Shown piece by piece: positions 5,875-6,405 of a stretch of 6,405 nt of DNA; the stretch's first letter is position 1, and each line of letters opens with the position of its first letter. The notes under the pieces are model-generated. The model searched no databases and was not told the DNA's origin. It worked only from the letters and a program-made list of their open reading frames with translations. Both the position numbers and the translations under genes were made by a program. The stretch is from the NCBI GenBank assembly GCA_041738295.1, contig JBGSQC010000005.1:1-6405 (forward strand). The letters are read 5' to 3'. Source of the stretch: Zhengella sp041738295. GTDB lineage: Bacteria; Pseudomonadota; Alphaproteobacteria; Rhizobiales; Rhizobiaceae.

Positions 5875-6405
5875 ATGGTAAAGATCATTGAGACCGCCAC
5901 AGGCGCCACGGCGCTGACCTTTGACGACGTGCTGCTGCAGCCCGGCCATTCCGAGGTCATGCCCGGCCAGGTCGACATCCGCACCACCATTGCCCGCGAC
6001 ATCGAGCTGAACCTGCCGATCCTGTCGGCAGCCATGGATACGGTCACGGAATCGCGCCTCGCCATTGCCATGGCTCAGGCCGGCGGCATTGGCGTCATCC
6101 ACCGCAACCTGTCGCCCGAGCAGCAGGCCGAGGAAGTCCGTCAGGTCAAGAAGTTCGAGAGCGGCATGGTGGTCAATCCGGTCACCATCGGCCCTGATGC
6201 CACGCTTGCCGATGCCCAGGCCGTGATGCGCGCCCACGGCATTTCCGGCATTCCCGTCGTCGAGAATGGCGGCACCGGTGGCCACAAGACCGGCCGCCTT
6301 GTCGGCATCCTCACCAACCGCGATGTGCGTTTTGCCTCCGATCCGAAGCAACGCGTCTATGAACTGATGACGCGCGAAGGCCTGATCACCGTCAAGGAAA
6401 ACGTT
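5875..6405 (+). CDS. guaB: Inosine-5'-monophosphate dehydrogenase, N-terminal part (3' partial)
   Basis: The frame is open from ATG 5875 to the window end, giving 177 residues of an enzyme usually about 490-500 long. IMP dehydrogenase oxidises IMP to XMP with NAD+, the committed step of guanine nucleotide synthesis in the cytoplasm. Diagnostic segments are LTFDDVLLQPG (residues 14-24), PILSAAMDTVTE (48-59) and GGIGVIHRNLS (70-80). The first CBS domain of the regulatory Bateman module follows (about 95-155, including HGISGIPVVENGG and GRLVGILTNRDVRF), and a second begins near 165. The catalytic cysteine loop and C-terminal half lie beyond the window. AGGA at 5864-5867, 7 nt before the ATG, is a good ribosome binding site. 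Nothing suggests that the gene is broken; it is cut by the window edge. Confidence 0.97.
   Translation, partial: MVKIIETATGATALTFDDVLLQPGHSEVMPGQVDIRTTIARDIELNLPILSAAMDTVTESRLAIAMAQAGGIGVIHRNLSPEQQAEEVRQVKKFESGMVVNPVTIGPDATLADAQAVMRAHGISGIPVVENGGTGGHKTGRLVGILTNRDVRFASDPKQRVYELMTREGLITVKENV

Noticed and set aside
5848..6351. Minus-strand frame opposite guaB
   Set aside because: The plus strand encodes unmistakable IMP dehydrogenase motifs; the antisense frame is a by-product of codon bias.
1..6405. CRISPR arrays, tRNA genes, insertion sequences, defence or toxin-antitoxin modules
   Set aside because: There are no regularly spaced repeats, transposase-like frames, terminal inverted repeats with target duplications, tRNA cloverleaf signatures or paired small toxin/antitoxin frames. 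Composition is even throughout.

Overview
The window looks like ordinary chromosomal DNA from a high-GC alphaproteobacterium, most likely Hyphomicrobiales (Rhizobium, Brucella or Phyllobacterium relatives). This rests on the base composition and codon use, on the style of the proteins (RlmE with a Lys-rich N-terminal extension, an M48 peptidase with an N-terminal DUF7092-like domain beside a DUF898 protein), and on housekeeping rlmE and guaB sitting close together. No database search was possible, so the taxonomic placement is an inference. I see no rRNA, tRNA, insertion sequence, prophage, CRISPR array or compositional island.

Layout from left to right. (1) The last codons of an upstream gene, probably a Ppx/GppA-type phosphatase, overlap the start of rlmE in an ATGA junction (about 1-93). 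(2) rlmE (+, 90-845) encodes the 23S rRNA U2552 2'-O-methyltransferase. (3) An MdtD/HsrA-like DHA2 drug efflux transporter (-, 824-2257) converges on rlmE, with a 22-bp overlap of the coding 3' ends. (4) A 192-bp divergent intergenic region leads to (5) a Tat-exported metallo-beta-lactamase-fold hydrolase of the methyl-parathion-hydrolase/lactonase-like group (+, 2450-3427). (6) A strong bidirectional terminator (about 3443-3484) lies between it and (7) a two-gene minus-strand operon: a DUF898/YjgN-family membrane protein (4494-5606) followed by a membrane-anchored M48 metallopeptidase (3476 to about 4504), with the two coding regions overlapping. (8) A 268-bp divergent intergenic region separates this operon from (9) the 5' part of guaB (+, 5875 to the window end), encoding IMP dehydrogenase.

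How the genes fit together. rlmE (ribosome maturation) and guaB (GMP synthesis) are core functions. Between them lie two accessory-looking units. One is a divergent pair of an exported hydrolase and an efflux pump, which could be a detoxification or signal-degradation pair. The other is the YjgN-M48 envelope pair, whose function is unknown. I found no convincing novel defence, mobile or RNA system. The most interesting items are the YjgN-M48 pair with its three-fold internal repeat, the divergent hydrolase/efflux pair, the terminator that contains a stop codon, and the palindrome and CGCAAAC repeats upstream of guaB.
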